Source of the DNA: Alphaproteobacteria bacterium
Lineage (GTDB): Bacteria > Pseudomonadota > Alphaproteobacteria > Caulobacterales > Aquidulcibacteraceae
DNA length: 64,000 nt
NCBI GenBank assembly: GCA_016124655.1
Contig: WGNI01000002.1
Location: forward strand, 248,001 to 312,000
Direction: 5' to 3'
The position numbers and the translations under genes are program-made. How positions within the stretch are numbered: the first letter of the stretch is position 1; the number at the start of each line of letters is the position of its first letter. The notes under the pieces are model-generated. The model saw only the letters and a program-made list of their open reading frames with translations. It was not told where the DNA came from and searched no databases. Of this stretch, positions 35,578 through 44,176 are shown piece by piece.

Positions 35578-35796
35578 ATGGACCGAGACGCCGCCATCGA
35601 GCGACTGGCCGTCCACGCGGCTTATGGGCTGCACATCGTGGCCAAGTGGATTTCGGAGAACGACGCCGCGGCCAGCCCGTTGAAGGAGCGCTTGGCCACG
35701 CACCTGATGGGCATAGACAGCTCGCTGCGCATGCTGGGCCATTCCGCGCTGCACGAAGAGATCGAGCAGACCGAGAACAGCCTGCGTCCGCGTTGA
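35578..35796 (+). CDS. Small helical protein of unknown function
   Basis: 72 residues, no signal peptide. CAGGAGG sits about six bases before ATG 35578, one of the best ribosome sites in the window, which is the main support. Sequence is helical, with Met-Asp-Arg-Asp-Ala-Ala-Ile-Glu-Arg-Leu-Ala-Val-His at the start. Family not recognised. Divergent from the dsbA-like gene and followed by the TetR gene. Confidence 0.6.
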   Translation: MDRDAAIERLAVHAAYGLHIVAKWISENDAAASPLKERLATHLMGIDSSLRMLGHSALHEEIEQTENSLRPR

Positions 35797-35843
35797 CCGG
35801 GATTGCTTGACAGTCGAAGGCGGCGACAGGCACGCCTTGGCCC

Positions 35844-36416
35844 ATGCTCACGGCCATTCGCCCGACGCGAGAGAAATTATTGCGCGCCGCGCTGACGCTG
35901 GTGGCCCGTTCCGGGTTCGAAGCGGCGACGACGGCGGCGATCGCGGAGGCGGCCGGCGTGGCGGAAGGCACGCTCTATCGTCATTTCGCCTCCAAGGACG
36001 ATCTGTTGATCGAGGTTTACCGCAATCTGAAATCAGAAGTTCTGACCGCGGTGGAGGACGGCGAAGACCGCGCGGCCAGCCCTGAAGCACGGTTGAAGCG
36101 GTGGTGGCTGGCGCTCTTCGAGGCGTATCGCTCCGACATCGAGGCGTTCACGTTCGGCCAGCGCTTCATGGAATCGCCGTTGGCGCAACGCGAAGGCGGG
36201 GCGGCGAAACAGCGGTTTATCGCGCCGCTGGCCGCGATCCGCGAGGAAGGCGTGCGCGCCGGCGTGTTTTGCGATTTGCCGCAGGATCTGATGGCGAGCC
36301 TGTTCATAGCGCCGATCTCCTATCTGTTGAAACAGGAGACGCAGGGGCGGCGCTGGAGCGCAGCAGAATTGGAGGGGGCCGCGGATGGCGTGGTGCGCTC
36401 GTGGCGCGCCGGCTAG
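35844..36416 (+). CDS. TetR-family transcriptional regulator
   Basis: 190 residues. Residues ~8-55 form the TetR HTH: Lys-Leu-Leu-Arg-Ala-Ala-Leu-Thr-Leu...Thr-Thr-Ala-Ala-Ile-Ala-Glu-Ala-Ala-Gly-Val-Ala-Glu-Gly-Thr-Leu-Tyr-Arg-His-Phe. A helical effector-binding domain follows. Its stop overlaps the convergent DUF4287 gene by four bases. A palindrome before the aldo-keto reductase may be its site, which is unproven. Confidence 0.9.
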   Translation: MLTAIRPTREKLLRAALTLVARSGFEAATTAAIAEAAGVAEGTLYRHFASKDDLLIEVYRNLKSEVLTAVEDGEDRAASPEARLKRWWLALFEAYRSDIEAFTFGQRFMESPLAQREGGAAKQRFIAPLAAIREEGVRAGVFCDLPQDLMASLFIAPISYLLKQETQGRRWSAAELEGAADGVVRSWRAG

Positions 36417-36958
36417 GCTTGTTCGTAGGCCTGTTTCAGCCACGCCTTGACCGATGCGTCGAAATCTTTCGTGCTTTCGAGGCGTATTTTGTGGCTCACC
36501 ATGCCGCCCCAGGCCTCAAGGCGTCCTTCGGCCGGCGCGCCTTTGAGCTGAATTCCCAGATCGATGCGGGTTTTCGTCGCCGGCTCCGCCAGCGCGAATT
36601 GTTTCTTTCTGCGGAAACTGACGCAGGTTTTCTTCGGCGATAGCTCCACGTCGGGACCGAGCGTTTGAACATAAGCCGCAATGGCGTCGTAGATCGGCCT
36701 AAGCGCGGCTTTGGCGCCGGCATATTGCGCTTCGATCAGGTCTTCTCCTTCAGCTGCGCCGCCGCCCAATGCATAGTGCGCGACGAGATTGGCGAAGCCG
36801 TGGCCCAAGCCATGCTCGGCCTTCAGGTGCTTGACGATTTCACCATGCTTTTCAAGCTTGGCCTTGGCGGCGATCGTGAGCCATTCGTCCAATGATTTTC
36901 CGGTCTTGGCCGGCATGTTGGCGATCATGGTTTGGGTTTGCTCTTCGGGCGTCGACAT
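36413..36958 (-). CDS. DUF4287/DUF5655-type protein
   Basis: 181 residues. The opening with Met-Ile-Ala-Asn-Met-Pro-Ala-Lys-Thr-Gly-Lys-Ser-Leu-Asp-Glu-Trp is the DUF4287 pattern, and the second half (Ser-Pro-Lys-Lys-Thr-Cys-Val-Ser-Phe-Arg) matches a DUF5655-like domain. Function unknown; such genes often sit beside SRPBCC and ArsR genes, as here. Confidence 0.8.
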   Translation of the reverse strand: MSTPEEQTQTMIANMPAKTGKSLDEWLTIAAKAKLEKHGEIVKHLKAEHGLGHGFANLVAHYALGGGAAEGEDLIEAQYAGAKAALRPIYDAIAAYVQTLGPDVELSPKKTCVSFRRKKQFALAEPATKTRIDLGIQLKGAPAEGRLEAWGGMVSHKIRLESTKDFDASVKAWLKQAYEQA

Positions 36959-36974
36959 CAGCGTTTCTCCGTGA

Positions 36975-37514
36975 TCATAAAGTTTCGATTTTTGAGAACG
37001 GCCAGTTTTCCGTCTTGCAGATCGCCGGCGTAAACGGCGTCATCATGCCCATCATCGACAGCATGAGACCGTTGAGGAATCCGGGGCCGCCGGTCTCGCA
37101 CACGGACTTCAACGTGTTGACGATGAAGGGGCCGCCCTGAGCCATGGCCTTGCCGGTCTGCGAGCCAGGGATTTGGCCCAGCGTTGTGAGCGAAAACTCC
37201 ACGCCGCCTTCGATTTCTTTCAGCTCATAGATGATGGTGACGGGCGCGTCTTCGAACTGCGTGAATTTGAGCGTGTGCGCGTAGCGATGCGGCGGCGCGA
37301 ATTCGAGCACCTTGCCGACGACGCTGGTAAACTTGCCGTCCTTGGTGCGCATCGCCATCGGCGCGCCAGGGCGCAGGCTGTGTTGGGTGTTGCACACCGC
37401 GCCAAAGAAAAACGGCAGGGCCGCATCGGTTTTCACGAGCTCCGACCACACCGTTTCAATCGGCGCGTGGATGGTAACGCGGTAAACCGCCTTCTGCTCT
37501 GCATCCATGGTCAT
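36975..37514 (-). CDS. SRPBCC (AHSA1-like) domain protein
   Basis: 179 residues. Tyr-Arg-Val-Thr-Ile-His-Ala-Pro-Ile-Glu-Thr-Val-Trp-Ser-Glu-Leu starts the START/Bet-v-1-like fold, a cavity-forming domain. ATG 37514 overlaps the ArsR stop in an ATGA junction, so the two are coupled. The pairing of ArsR and SRPBCC genes is common; ligand unknown. Confidence 0.85.
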   Translation of the reverse strand: MTMDAEQKAVYRVTIHAPIETVWSELVKTDAALPFFFGAVCNTQHSLRPGAPMAMRTKDGKFTSVVGKVLEFAPPHRYAHTLKFTQFEDAPVTIIYELKEIEGGVEFSLTTLGQIPGSQTGKAMAQGGPFIVNTLKSVCETGGPGFLNGLMLSMMGMMTPFTPAICKTENWPFSKIETL

Positions 37515-37861
37515 TCGTGAGGCTCCCCCCGTTTGCGCGCAGCCGCTTCGGCGGCGTACTTCAGCGCGGTGACCTTGTTGGCCCAATGGCCGGAAAAATC
37601 GCTGATCCAGCGGTCGTGAATCATCTGAATGGGCGCGGCGTTGAGGTAGAGCCGCCGTGTGCGGCCGTCTTTCTGGGACAGGATCAGGCCAGCGGCTTCC
37701 AGCACGGCGAGGTGGTTCATCACGGCGATGCGGCTCACGTCGAATGCGCGCGCCAATTCGCCCACGCCTTGGCCGGGCCGGTCGCGCACGAGATCCAGGA
37801 TCGCGCGCCGGGTTTCGTGGGCGAGCGCATGGAACAGACGATCGGCATCCGCTTCAGTCAT
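37511..37861 (-). CDS. ArsR-family winged-helix regulator
   Basis: 116 residues. Leu-Phe-His-Ala-Leu-Ala-His-Glu-Thr-Arg-Arg-Ala-Ile-Leu-Asp-Leu and Arg-Ile-Ala-Val-Met-Asn-His-Leu-Ala-Val-Leu give the ArsR wHTH; no cysteine metal site is visible. First gene of a three-gene unit with SRPBCC and DUF4287. A dyad two bases before its start probably serves autoregulation. Confidence 0.9.
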   Translation of the reverse strand: MTEADADRLFHALAHETRRAILDLVRDRPGQGVGELARAFDVSRIAVMNHLAVLEAAGLILSQKDGRTRRLYLNAAPIQMIHDRWISDFSGHWANKVTALKYAAEAAARKRGEPHE

Positions 37862-37863
37862 TA

Positions 37864-37881
37864 TGTAATTACCTTATTACA
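37864..37881. promoter_or_regulatory. ArsR-type operator dyad
   Basis: TGTAAT (37864-37869) and ATTACA (37876-37881) form a 6-bp inverted repeat with a six-base centre, ending two bases before the ArsR start codon. The A+T-rich dyad stands out in GC-rich DNA. Confidence 0.6.
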
Positions 37882-37955
37882 TTAATTGACTGGCTCAAAC
37901 TTTTTTCGCCTGCGGCTTGAAGCGCCCTCGCACAGCGCCCAAATGCGCGATGTGA

Positions 37956-37967
37956 GTGAGCGCTCAC
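37956..37967. promoter_or_regulatory. Perfect 12-bp palindrome before the aldo-keto reductase
   Basis: GTGAGCGCTCAC is a perfect palindrome, 22 bases upstream of ATG 37990. It equals the core of a symmetric lac-type operator and also resembles TetR-family sites. The regulator is unknown. Confidence 0.6.
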
Positions 37968-37989
37968 AACGAGATTCCGGAGGGATGAG

Positions 37990-38976
37990 ATGGACAAGCG
38001 TGAAATCGGCCGCGGCGGAACGCGGGTGAACCCCATCGGCCTGGGCTGCATGGGCATATCGGCCTTCTACGGTCCGCCCATGCCGGACGCGGAGGCGACC
38101 AAGCTGTTGCACGAAGCGATCGCGCTTGGCGTCGATCATTTCGACACGGCGGAACTTTACATGGACAATGAAGAGCAGCTGGGACGGGCGCTCAAGGGCA
38201 AGCGCGATCAGATTTTCCTGGCGACGAAGTTCGGTCCGCTGGTGGATTGGAGCACGGGGCGGCGTCTTGGTGTCGACGGGTCTGAAGCCAATGCGCGCCG
38301 CGCCGTTGAACAATCGCTTCGGCGGCTCGGGACCGACCACATCGATCTCTATTATCTGCATCGTCCCGATGCGTCGCGTCCCATCGAAGAAACTGTCGGC
38401 GCGCTGAAGAAACTTGTCGAGGAAGGCAAGATTCGCGCGATCGGCCTGTCAGAGGCGAGCGCGGAGAATATTCGCCGCGGTCATGCCGTTCATCCGATCG
38501 CTGCGGTGCAGACGGAGTATTCCATCTTCACACGCGACGTGGAAACCAAAGTGTTGCCGGCGCTGCAGGAGCTGGGGATCACGCTTGTGGCCTATTCGCC
38601 GTTGGGCCGCGGGATGCTGACGGGCGCCTTGCGCGCCGGCGGCGACCTCGCGCAAGGCGATTTTCGCGCGTCCAATCCGCGTTTCGCGGGCGATGCCTGG
38701 GCGGCCAATCTTGCGCTGGTGCAAGCAATTGAATCCGTCGCCAAAGCGCGCAACGCCACCAGCGCGCAGGTCGCGCTCGCTTGGGTGTTGGCCAGCGCGC
38801 CGAACGCGGTTGTTATTCCCGGCACCACGAAGCTCGCCAATCTGAAAGACAATCTCGGCGCGGCGAAGGTTTCGCTGTCGGCTGAGGATATGGCGTCGCT
38901 CAATGCGCTCGCTGCGCAGGTCAAAGGGCAGCGCTACGACGAACAGGGCATGGCGATCTTGGGCACCAGCGTCTAA
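37990..38976 (+). CDS. Aldo/keto reductase
   Basis: 328 residues, a TIM-barrel oxidoreductase. Asp-His-Phe-Asp-Thr-Ala-Glu-Leu-Tyr (catalytic Asp and Tyr region), Asp-Leu-Tyr-Tyr-Leu-His-Arg-Pro-Asp and Gly-Thr-Thr-Lys near the C-terminus match the AKR family (NADPH). Substrate unknown. Preceded by a palindrome; GGAG before the start. Cytosolic. Confidence 0.9.
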   Translation: MDKREIGRGGTRVNPIGLGCMGISAFYGPPMPDAEATKLLHEAIALGVDHFDTAELYMDNEEQLGRALKGKRDQIFLATKFGPLVDWSTGRRLGVDGSEANARRAVEQSLRRLGTDHIDLYYLHRPDASRPIEETVGALKKLVEEGKIRAIGLSEASAENIRRGHAVHPIAAVQTEYSIFTRDVETKVLPALQELGITLVAYSPLGRGMLTGALRAGGDLAQGDFRASNPRFAGDAWAANLALVQAIESVAKARNATSAQVALAWVLASAPNAVVIPGTTKLANLKDNLGAAKVSLSAEDMASLNALAAQVKGQRYDEQGMAILGTSV

Positions 38977-38987
38977 GGCGCCATGCG

Positions 38988-39518
38988 TCAGCCGCGCTGC
39001 ACCGCGCGGCCCAAGCGCAAGAGCGCGCGGCGCAGGCCTGCATATTCAATGCGGTCGACGCCGCGCGCGAGCGCTTCTTCTTCATCCAAAGTCAGCGCGC
39101 GCGGCTTGCCGACATTGGGTTGCGCGGGCGGCGGGGGCGCGGCCTGGGTGAGCGTCACCTTTTTGACCGCGGCTCCAGCGAGCGCGCAGCGCTCTATGAT
39201 CAGCGGAATCTGGTGCTGAACGAACGGCGCCATGGCGCCTGGCGTGCGGATGGTCAGGGCGCCGGCGCGGAGTTTGTCGGGCGCGGTGGCTTTGGCGAGG
39301 CTTTCGCCGACGATTTCGGGCCAACGGCGCTTGAGTTCGGAGAGGCCCATGCCGCCGTCCTTGAGCAGCGGCTTGATGATGCTCATGGCGCTTGCGGCGG
39401 CTTTCGGCGGCGGGCGGCGCTGGCCGCGTCCGCGCATCTGGGCGAGCGCAAGCAGTGCGCGCTCTTCGTGCTGCTCTGGTGCCGCAGATTGCGGCCGGAG
39501 GCGATCGGCAAGGCTCAT
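38988..39518 (-). CDS. DciA-like (DUF721) replicative helicase loader
   Basis: 176 residues. The DUF721 core is visible: Leu-Lys-Arg-Arg-Trp-Pro-Glu-Ile-Val-Gly-Glu-Ser-Leu-Ala-Lys-Ala-Thr-Ala-Pro-Asp-Lys, then a beta-rich segment. In bacteria lacking DnaC, DciA loads the replicative helicase DnaB. A perfect CtrA-like box is 30 bases before its start, and mutY is divergent. Confidence 0.75.
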   Translation of the reverse strand: MSLADRLRPQSAAPEQHEERALLALAQMRGRGQRRPPPKAAASAMSIIKPLLKDGGMGLSELKRRWPEIVGESLAKATAPDKLRAGALTIRTPGAMAPFVQHQIPLIIERCALAGAAVKKVTLTQAAPPPPAQPNVGKPRALTLDEEEALARGVDRIEYAGLRRALLRLGRAVQRG

Positions 39519-39547
39519 CGGGTGTGCTCAGCGGACGCGCGAATGCG

Positions 39548-39562
39548 TTAAGACGCGGTTAA
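39548..39562. promoter_or_regulatory. Perfect CtrA-like box
   Basis: TTAA-GACGCGG-TTAA matches the CtrA consensus TTAA-N7-TTAA exactly. It lies between the divergent dciA-like and mutY genes, 30 bases from the former's start and next to the ATG of the latter. Confidence 0.6.
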
Positions 39563-40660
39563 ATGCGCCCAATGATTCCCGCCGCCGCCGCACCTGACCG
39601 TGCTGTTGATCCGCTCAGCGAAGCTCGGGAGAGCCTGCGGATAAGTCTGCTCGATTGGTATGATCGGCTGGGGAGAAGTTTGCCGTGGCGCGTGTCGCCG
39701 GAGGCCCGGGCCTGTGGACAAGTCCCCGATCCGTACCGCGTCTGGCTATCGGAGGTGATGCTGCAGCAGACGACGGCTGCAGCGGTGGGTCCGTACTTTG
39801 CGAAATTCCTGAAGCGCTTTCCCACGGTTCACGCCTTGGCGGACGCGCCGCGCGAAGCCGTGCTCGAGACGTGGGCGGGGCTTGGGTATTATTCGCGCGC
39901 GCGCAATCTGCACGCTGCGGCGCAAGCGCTCGCGCGCGACGGATTTCCGAAAGACGAGGCCGGTTGGCGCGCGCTGCCGGGCGTGGGCGCCTATACCGCC
40001 GCCGCCGTAGCCGCGATCGCGCTCGATCAACCGGCGAACGTCGTAGACGGCAATGTCGAGCGCGTGATGGCGCGGCTGTTCGCCGTGGAGACGCCGTTGC
40101 CTGACGCGAAACCCATTCTTCGCGATCATGCGGCCTGTCTGGTCGGTGAAGATCGCCCAGGCGATTGGGCGCAGGCGCTGATGGATCTCGGCGCCACGGT
40201 GTGCACGCCGAAAGCGCCCAAATGCGATCTTTGCCCTTGGCGCAGCGTATGCGCGGCGCACCGGTCAGGCGCGCCGCAACGCTTTCCCTTCAAGCGCCCC
40301 AAGGCAGAGCGTCCGCAGCGCTTTGGCGCGGCCTATTGGCTGGAGCGGGGCAAGAGCGTGCTGTTGGTTCGCCGTCCGGACAAAGGCTTGTTGGGCGGCA
40401 TGCTCGCGCTGCCCAGCACGGACTGGCGTTCGGACGTCATTGCTGATGCAGACATACAACGCTTGGCGCCGGCGCCCGGCGCATGGCGCGCATGCGGATC
40501 GGTGCGTCATGTGTTCACGCATTTCGCGCTGACGCTCGATGTGTTTGCGATGCGCGATGACACGTGCGCGCTGGACGGCGAATGGACGCGCACAAGCGCG
40601 CTCTCCGGCTTGCCGACAGTCTTTCGCAAAGCCGCCGAGCGCGCGATGGGCGCGCGCTGA
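39563..40660 (+). CDS. mutY: A/G-specific adenine glycosylase
   Basis: 365 residues. Ser-Glu-Val-Met-Leu-Gln-Gln-Thr holds the catalytic Glu; the helix-hairpin-helix is Leu-Pro-Gly-Val-Gly-Ala-Tyr-Thr-Ala; the 4Fe-4S ligands are four Cys in Cys-Thr-Pro-Lys-Ala-Pro-Lys-Cys-Asp-Leu-Cys-Pro-Trp-Arg-Ser-Val-Cys. A NUDIX-like C-terminal domain follows. It removes A opposite 8-oxoG. The start is uncertain (ATG 39563 or 39572); both touch the CtrA-like box. Confidence 0.95.
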   Translation: MRPMIPAAAAPDRAVDPLSEARESLRISLLDWYDRLGRSLPWRVSPEARACGQVPDPYRVWLSEVMLQQTTAAAVGPYFAKFLKRFPTVHALADAPREAVLETWAGLGYYSRARNLHAAAQALARDGFPKDEAGWRALPGVGAYTAAAVAAIALDQPANVVDGNVERVMARLFAVETPLPDAKPILRDHAACLVGEDRPGDWAQALMDLGATVCTPKAPKCDLCPWRSVCAAHRSGAPQRFPFKRPKAERPQRFGAAYWLERGKSVLLVRRPDKGLLGGMLALPSTDWRSDVIADADIQRLAPAPGAWRACGSVRHVFTHFALTLDVFAMRDDTCALDGEWTRTSALSGLPTVFRKAAERAMGAR

Positions 40661-40663
40661 CGC

Positions 40664-41770
<1,107 letters not shown>

Positions 41771-41783
41771 TCAAGGCTGACGG

Positions 41784-41798
41784 TTAAGAGAGAATCAA
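41784..41798. promoter_or_regulatory. CtrA-like box and GANTC site upstream of ccrM
   Basis: On the minus strand TTGA-TTCTCTC-TTAA matches TTAA-N7-TTAA with one mismatch. A GANTC site (41792-41796) lies inside it. The box is about 44 bases before the ccrM start and overlaps the end of rnhB by four bases. Confidence 0.5.
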
Positions 41799-42361
41799 CT
41801 GGGCGCGGCGAGCGCAGCGCGCACCGGCTTGAAGCTCATGCGGTGGATTGCGCAGGGGCCTAGGCGGGCCAGCGCCGCCTGGTGTTGGGGCGTGCCGTAG
41901 CCCTTGTGCTGGGCGAAGCCGTACCCCGGATGGGCGGCGCAAAGCTCAGCCATCAAAGCGTCGCGCGCCACCTTGGCGATGATCGAGGCCGCGGAGATGC
42001 ACGCCACATGCGCGTCGCCGTCGATGATGGCCTCCACCGGGCATCCCAAAGCGGGCGCGTCATTGCCGTCGATCAGGGCGGCGACGGGCGCTTCCGGCAA
42101 GGCGGCGAGCGCGCGCTGCATGGCCAGATGCGTGGCTGCGCGAATATTGAGCGCGTCAATCTCCTCCGCGCTGGCCCAGCCCAGGCCGACGTGCGCGCAG
42201 GCGCGGATCGCCGTGGCGAGCTGCGCGCGCGCGTCCTCCGTCAGCAGCTTGGAATCCGCGAGGCCTTTGGGCCTGCCCTTCGCCGGCAAGATCACCGCGG
42301 CGGCCGTTACGGGCCCCGCCCAGGGCCCGCGGCCCGCTTCGTCGATGCCGCAAATCGCCAT
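41795..42361 (-). CDS. rnhB: Ribonuclease HII
   Basis: 188 residues. The N-terminal Ile-Cys-Gly-Ile-Asp-Glu-Ala-Gly-Arg-Gly-Pro-Trp-Ala-Gly-Pro contains the catalytic Asp-Glu, and Asp-Gly-Asn-Asp-Ala and Ser-Ile-Ile-Ala-Lys-Val-Ala-Arg-Asp match the family. It removes ribonucleotides from DNA. It lies immediately upstream of ccrM on the same strand. Confidence 0.95.
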   Translation of the reverse strand: MAICGIDEAGRGPWAGPVTAAAVILPAKGRPKGLADSKLLTEDARAQLATAIRACAHVGLGWASAEEIDALNIRAATHLAMQRALAALPEAPVAALIDGNDAPALGCPVEAIIDGDAHVACISAASIIAKVARDALMAELCAAHPGYGFAQHKGYGTPQHQAALARLGPCAIHRMSFKPVRAALAAPS

Positions 42362-42438
42362 GACCGGGCCGGGTTAGCCGATTCCGGCGCGGCGGCGAAA
42401 GCTTTGACGGGGTGGGCGGGGTGGTTCAGTCTCCGGGC

Positions 42439-43515
42439 ATGACGACGATGGACGGGACCGAAGAGGTCGCAGAACCCAAGACGCGGTCGAAGCTGGTCTA
42501 TCCGAGCGGCGATCCGCCCGAGGCCGGTGAGACCAAGGAGGTCGCGCCCGGCGTGCTGTGGGTGCGCATGCCGCTGCCGTTCGCGCTGAAATGGATCAAT
42601 CTCTGGCTGATCGAGGATGGCGACAGCTGGACGCTGATCGACACCGGCATTGCGATGGAGGAGTCGCGCGCGCATTGGCGCACCATCCTGTCGAGCCCTG
42701 CGCTCAAGGGTAAGCCTGTCGGGCGGGTGCTGATCACGCATATGCATCCCGACCATGTCGGGCTTGCGGGCTGGATGACCCGCAAGTTCCAATGCCGCCT
42801 GTGGATCTCGCGGCTGGAATACGTGATGTGCCGCATGCTGGTCGACGACACCGGCCGCGAAGCGCCCGAGGACGGCGTGCGGTTCTATCGCGCGGCGGGA
42901 TGGGATGAGGACGCGCTCGATTCCTACCGTGTGCGGTTTGGCGGCTTCGGCAAAGCCGTGTCCCGGCTGCCGGATGCCTTCCGCCGCATCGCGGATGGAG
43001 AGACGATTGAGATCGGCGGCAGGCCGTGGCGCGTGATCGGCGGCAACGGGCACTCGCCGGAGCATACCTGCCTGCTTCAGCCCGATATGAATATTTTCAT
43101 TTCCGGCGATCAATTGCTGCCGCGGATATCTTCCAATGTGTCGGTGTTTCCAACCGAGCCTGAGGCAGACCCATTGCAGGATTGGCTCGACTCCTGCGCC
43201 AAGCTGAAGGCCGCTCTGCCTGAAGACGTCTTGACCTTGCCCGCGCACAACGAGCCTTTTATCGGCGCGCACTCGCGCCTGCAGGATTTGATCGACGGTC
43301 ATGAGCGCACGCTCGACCGGGTGCATCAGCGCCTGCAACAGCAGCAGCGGCGCGTCGTCGATCTGTTCGGCGCATTGTTTGCGCGCGCCATCGGCCCGGA
43401 CGTGGTGCACATGGCGACGGGCGAGACCATCGCCCATCTCAACTGTCTGATCGCGCGGGGGCGGGCGCGCAGAACGACGGGGGCGGATGGAGTGGACCTC
43501 TATGACGCAGCCTGA
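42439..43515 (+). CDS. Metallo-beta-lactamase-fold hydrolase
   Basis: 358 residues. The metal motif Thr-His-Met-His-Pro-Asp-His-Val-Gly is present, with a further His (Gly-His-Ser-Pro-Glu-His) and the Asp of Ser-Gly-Asp-Gln-Leu. A C-terminal winged-helix-like part resembles LACTB2-type proteins. Cytosolic, substrate unknown. Starts are possible at 42439 and 42448. Confidence 0.85.
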   Translation: MTTMDGTEEVAEPKTRSKLVYPSGDPPEAGETKEVAPGVLWVRMPLPFALKWINLWLIEDGDSWTLIDTGIAMEESRAHWRTILSSPALKGKPVGRVLITHMHPDHVGLAGWMTRKFQCRLWISRLEYVMCRMLVDDTGREAPEDGVRFYRAAGWDEDALDSYRVRFGGFGKAVSRLPDAFRRIADGETIEIGGRPWRVIGGNGHSPEHTCLLQPDMNIFISGDQLLPRISSNVSVFPTEPEADPLQDWLDSCAKLKAALPEDVLTLPAHNEPFIGAHSRLQDLIDGHERTLDRVHQRLQQQQRRVVDLFGALFARAIGPDVVHMATGETIAHLNCLIARGRARRTTGADGVDLYDAA

Positions 43516-43837
43516 GCCGCCGCTGAGCGAGCGTGCGCCCCAGCGGCCCAATCCGGAGCGGCGCTCGGACGCTGCGATCTTGTGCTTCCTGATTGGCGCC
43601 GGTTTGATCGGCGCGGCGTGGCTCTTGGGTCTTGGCGGCGTTTTGGCCATGGCGCTGTCGGGCGGGGCGGAAGGCGCCATCGCCGGCGGTCTGGCGAGCT
43701 TGATCCTGCTGCCGCTGACCGCCGCCGTCGGCTTGCTGTTGCTTGTGATCGGCGGCATCTGGATTGTAGTGCGCGTCATCGCCGATTCGCGAGAGCATGA
43801 TGCGCAAGAGCGCTACAGTCGCGACGTCGAACGCTGA
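43502..43837 (+). CDS. Small two-helix membrane protein
   Basis: 111 residues with two hydrophobic helices (about residues 25-50 and 60-92) and charged ends. It overlaps the end of the MBL gene; GGAG is nine bases before ATG 43502. No family recognised. Confidence 0.65.
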   Translation: MTQPEPPLSERAPQRPNPERRSDAAILCFLIGAGLIGAAWLLGLGGVLAMALSGGAEGAIAGGLASLILLPLTAAVGLLLLVIGGIWIVVRVIADSREHDAQERYSRDVER

Positions 43838-43858
43838 ACCCTTGCAAGAGAGACGACC

Positions 43859-44176
43859 ATGATTGTTTCGACGACCTTTGAGGTGGCCGGGCGGCCCATC
43901 GCGCAGCATCTCGGGCTGGCGCGCGGCAATGTGGTGCGCTCGCGCTTTATCGGACGCGACATTGTCGCGGGCCTGCGCATGATCGTGGGCGGCGAAATTC
44001 ACGAGTACACGAAGCTTTTGGCGGAGAGCCGCGAACAGGCGCTCGATCGCATGCTGGAGAACGCCCGCGCCATGGGCGCGGACGCCGTGATCGGCGTGCG
44101 CTTTGAAACCACCGACGCCGGCCAAGGCCAGGCGACGGAAGTGCTGGCCTACGGAACCGCGGTCAAGCTCGGATAA
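43859..44176 (+). CDS. YbjQ/UPF0145 family protein
   Basis: 105 residues. Ile-Val-Gly-Gly-Glu-Ile-His-Glu-Tyr-Thr-Lys-Leu-Leu-Ala-Glu-Ser-Arg-Glu and Ala-Asp-Ala-Val-Ile-Gly-Val-Arg-Phe are the UPF0145 (DUF74) signature. Small pentamer-forming protein of unknown role. It overlaps the convergent membrane gene by 28 bases. Confidence 0.88.
   Translation: MIVSTTFEVAGRPIAQHLGLARGNVVRSRFIGRDIVAGLRMIVGGEIHEYTKLLAESREQALDRMLENARAMGADAVIGVRFETTDAGQGQATEVLAYGTAVKLG

Noticed and set aside
36417..36958. Frameshift in the DUF4287 gene
   Set aside because: The frame is continuous and the two domains are in the expected order; the overlap with TetR is only a convergent stop.
42307..43779. 490-residue minus-strand frame opposite the MBL gene
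   Set aside because: The MBL gene has the metal motif on the other strand; this frame is compositional.
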